DNA of 16,479 nt from GCA-020344555 sp964548955. GTDB lineage: Bacteria > Planctomycetota > Phycisphaerae > UBA1845. The notes under the pieces are model-generated. The model saw only the letters and a program-made list of their open reading frames with translations, was not told the DNA's origin and did no database searches. The stretch lies in contig CAZJTP010000094.1 of NCBI GenBank assembly GCA_964548955.1, forward strand, positions 1 to 16,479, read 5' to 3'. Below are positions 15,584 to 16,479 of this stretch, piece by piece. How positions within the stretch are numbered: position 1 is the first letter of the stretch; the number at the start of each line of letters is the position of its first letter. The position numbers and the translations under genes were made by a program.

Positions 15584-16153
15584 ATGCAGCGGACTACAAG
15601 TCATGCGTCGGACAAACAAGCTTCCCAGCAATTGATGGCACAGTGGTCCGTTCGACGGGCTATCGGATATCGCGTCTTTTGTTGGCCCGTCAGTATACTC
15701 GGGATTGCCTCGCTGTTGGGCCTGGCCGGTTGCGGCACCAACCTCGAGGAGATCCTCTTTCAAAGCGGCGCCGCTATCAGTCGAACCTACGTAGACCTGC
15801 TTCTGACCGACATGGCCAACACGCTCGCTGATCAACTCGACCAGGAGGACGAGGCAGTCGATGAGGACCAGAACGGCGATGATGGTGATGACGGCGACGG
15901 CGGCTCGACGGACGGCAACTTCGATGATCTGACGGGTGATCCAGCCGCGGGAGAGCCCTTGTACGCCTCATGCGCCGCCTGCCACTGCGCGGATGCCACC
16001 GGGAATTGTCTGCCGGGCGCAGGCGCCCTGATCGGCGTCAGCGCCGAAACCTTGGATGAGTTCCTTCGAGGCGATGCAGGCCACCCACCCTCCGAACTGA
16101 CCGATCAGGAGATCGTCGATCTGGAAGCCTACCTGGCCTCGCTCGGCGGATGA
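15584..16153 (+). CDS. Monohaem cytochrome c lipoprotein with acidic linker
   Basis: A 189-residue predicted lipoprotein. After a long basic leader, the hydrophobic SILGIASLLGLAGC gives Cys50 as lipidation site. A very acidic linker (about 88-115, Asp/Glu/Gly-rich) precedes a class I-like cytochrome domain: GEPLYASCAACH (haem site 130-134), two further Cys (135, 142) that may form a disulphide, and a C-terminal LTDQEIVDLEAYLASL helix. The place where a class I cytochrome usually offers an axial Met reads AGHPP, so His167 may be the sixth ligand. The ATG at 15584 has AAGGA 8 bases upstream. The frame is open back to 15452, but that part overlaps the pentahaem gene. It probably belongs to the same electron chain as the pentahaem lipoprotein. 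Confidence 0.83.
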   Translation: MQRTTSHASDKQASQQLMAQWSVRRAIGYRVFCWPVSILGIASLLGLAGCGTNLEEILFQSGAAISRTYVDLLLTDMANTLADQLDQEDEAVDEDQNGDDGDDGDGGSTDGNFDDLTGDPAAGEPLYASCAACHCADATGNCLPGAGALIGVSAETLDEFLRGDAGHPPSELTDQEIVDLEAYLASLGG

Positions 16154-16168
16154 GAATCCCGATGCTCG

Positions 16169-16196
16169 TGCGAGAATCCTTTCTCGCATGAATGGG
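16169..16196. repeat. Hairpin repeat, copy 1
   Basis: TGCGAGAA-TCCT-TTCTCGCA (16169-16188) is a perfect 8-bp stem with a 4-base loop, followed by TGAATGGG. It starts 15 bases after the stop of the monohaem lipoprotein gene. It has no T-run, but could protect the mRNA 3' end. A diverged copy lies at 16261. Confidence 0.65.
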
Positions 16197-16260
16197 CCCA
16201 GCGAGCCGCGGACTCAAAGCCCGCGCGGATGTCCCTACGCCGACGAGAGACCAATACTCC

Positions 16261-16290
16261 TGCGAGAAGCCCTCCTCGCATAGAATGGGG
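16261..16290. repeat. Hairpin repeat, copy 2
   Basis: Begins TGCGAGAAGCCC, then TCCTCGCATAGAATGGGG. It keeps the TGCGAG/CTCGCA stem and the trailing GAATGGG of copy 1, with changes in the loop. The spacing between copies is 92 bases. Confidence 0.6.
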
Positions 16291-16325
16291 CAAACCCTTC
16301 GCCGGAAATACGAATTAGATCATTT

Positions 16326-16345
16326 GTCGGGTCTGCGGACCCGAC
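16326..16345. repeat. Perfect 8-bp hairpin GTCGGGTC/GACCCGAC
   Basis: GTCGGGTC (16326-16333) and GACCCGAC (16338-16345) pair perfectly around a TGCG loop and are followed by CTACTCG. It shares its core with the hairpin at 8760-8779. Its right arm plus CTACT recurs without the left arm in the divergent region near 14499. Confidence 0.65.
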
Positions 16346-16364
16346 CTACTCGTCTCCGGCAGCG

Positions 16365-16406
16365 CAATCCGCAATCCAAATCCCCAACCCCCAATCCCCA
16401 ATCGAC
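16365..16406. repeat. Degenerate 7-base tandem array, G-rich on the minus strand
   Basis: Six consecutive heptads of the type CAATCCN/AATCCCC: CAATCCG, CAATCCA, AATCCCC, AACCCCC, AATCCCC, AATCGAC. On the minus strand this gives runs of 4, 5, 4 and 2 G separated by short A/T spacers, close to a G-quadruplex pattern. Too short and degenerate for a CRISPR. Confidence 0.55.
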
Positions 16407-16479
16407 ATACTGGCCGTGCCCCTTCCTAACCTGGGTCGTTCCATCCGCCGATAACCAAGCCGTGGGGTCAATCTCTGCG

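Larger units (their letters stand above)
16154..16479. other. 326-base repeat-rich intergenic tail, no gene seen
   Basis: No coding sequence is supported here. It holds two near-copies of a hairpin repeat (16169-16196, 16261-16290), a string CCCGCGCGGATGTCC (16220-16234) nearly identical to one inside the NHL gene at 12301-12315, a perfect hairpin (16326-16345) and a 7-base tandem array (16365-16406). The rest, 16407-16479, shows nothing I can name. Confidence 0.7.

Noticed and set aside
15116..15835. A 239-codon minus-strand frame opposite the pentahaem gene
   Set aside because: It is antisense to five haem motifs and a lipoprotein signal, and resembles no known family.
16365..16406. CRISPR array
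   Set aside because: Units are only 7 bases, degenerate and without spacers.

Overview
This window most likely comes from a diderm, moderately GC-rich bacterium, and I lean towards Planctomycetota. That placement is an inference. It rests on many predicted lipoproteins, multihaem cytochromes c with CXXCHDPHN-type motifs, a large outer-membrane barrel, NHL propeller lipoproteins, RsbW/STAS regulators and short GC-rich palindromes between genes. No rRNA or other phylogenetic marker is present, and I found no tRNA, CRISPR, transposase or phage gene.

Left part (1-3143, all minus strand). An electron transfer flavoprotein operon (etfB, then etfA, which runs off the left edge) is followed by a small regulatory cluster. 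Read in the direction of transcription, that cluster is a STAS anti-anti-sigma factor, an RsbW-type anti-sigma kinase and an acylphosphatase.

Middle part (3389-7548, plus strand). A secreted zinc-dependent phospholipase C-like protein comes first. Next is a formyltransferase whose stop overlaps the start of a PIG-L/LmbE deacetylase. Together these two could remove an acetyl group from an amino sugar and replace it with a formyl group. Then comes metK, with its own promoter-like sequence and a strong ribosome binding site. metK converges with the following block, with only 8 bases between the stop codons.

Right part (7557-16153), the most interesting region. A minus-strand operon runs 14432 to 8863 with overlapping genes: a 688-residue outer-membrane beta-barrel, an NHL six-bladed propeller lipoprotein, a 12-haem cytochrome (eleven CXXCH plus one CX3CH) and a 4-haem cytochrome. 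A second NHL lipoprotein follows 235 bases downstream. Divergently, on the plus strand, lie a 5-haem cytochrome lipoprotein and a one-haem lipoprotein with a very acidic linker. The set encodes 22 haem-binding motifs with one barrel and two propellers. It reads as a candidate trans-outer-membrane electron conduit or extracellular electron transfer apparatus.

Non-coding DNA. The 534-base divergent region between the two cytochrome blocks holds a striking 66-base element: a perfect 15-bp inverted repeat enclosing two further perfect hairpins, so a three-way junction. The last 326 bases hold two near-copies of a hairpin, a perfect 8-bp hairpin and a degenerate 7-base tandem array whose complement is G-rich. 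One of the dispersed repeats also appears inside the 5' coding region of an NHL gene.
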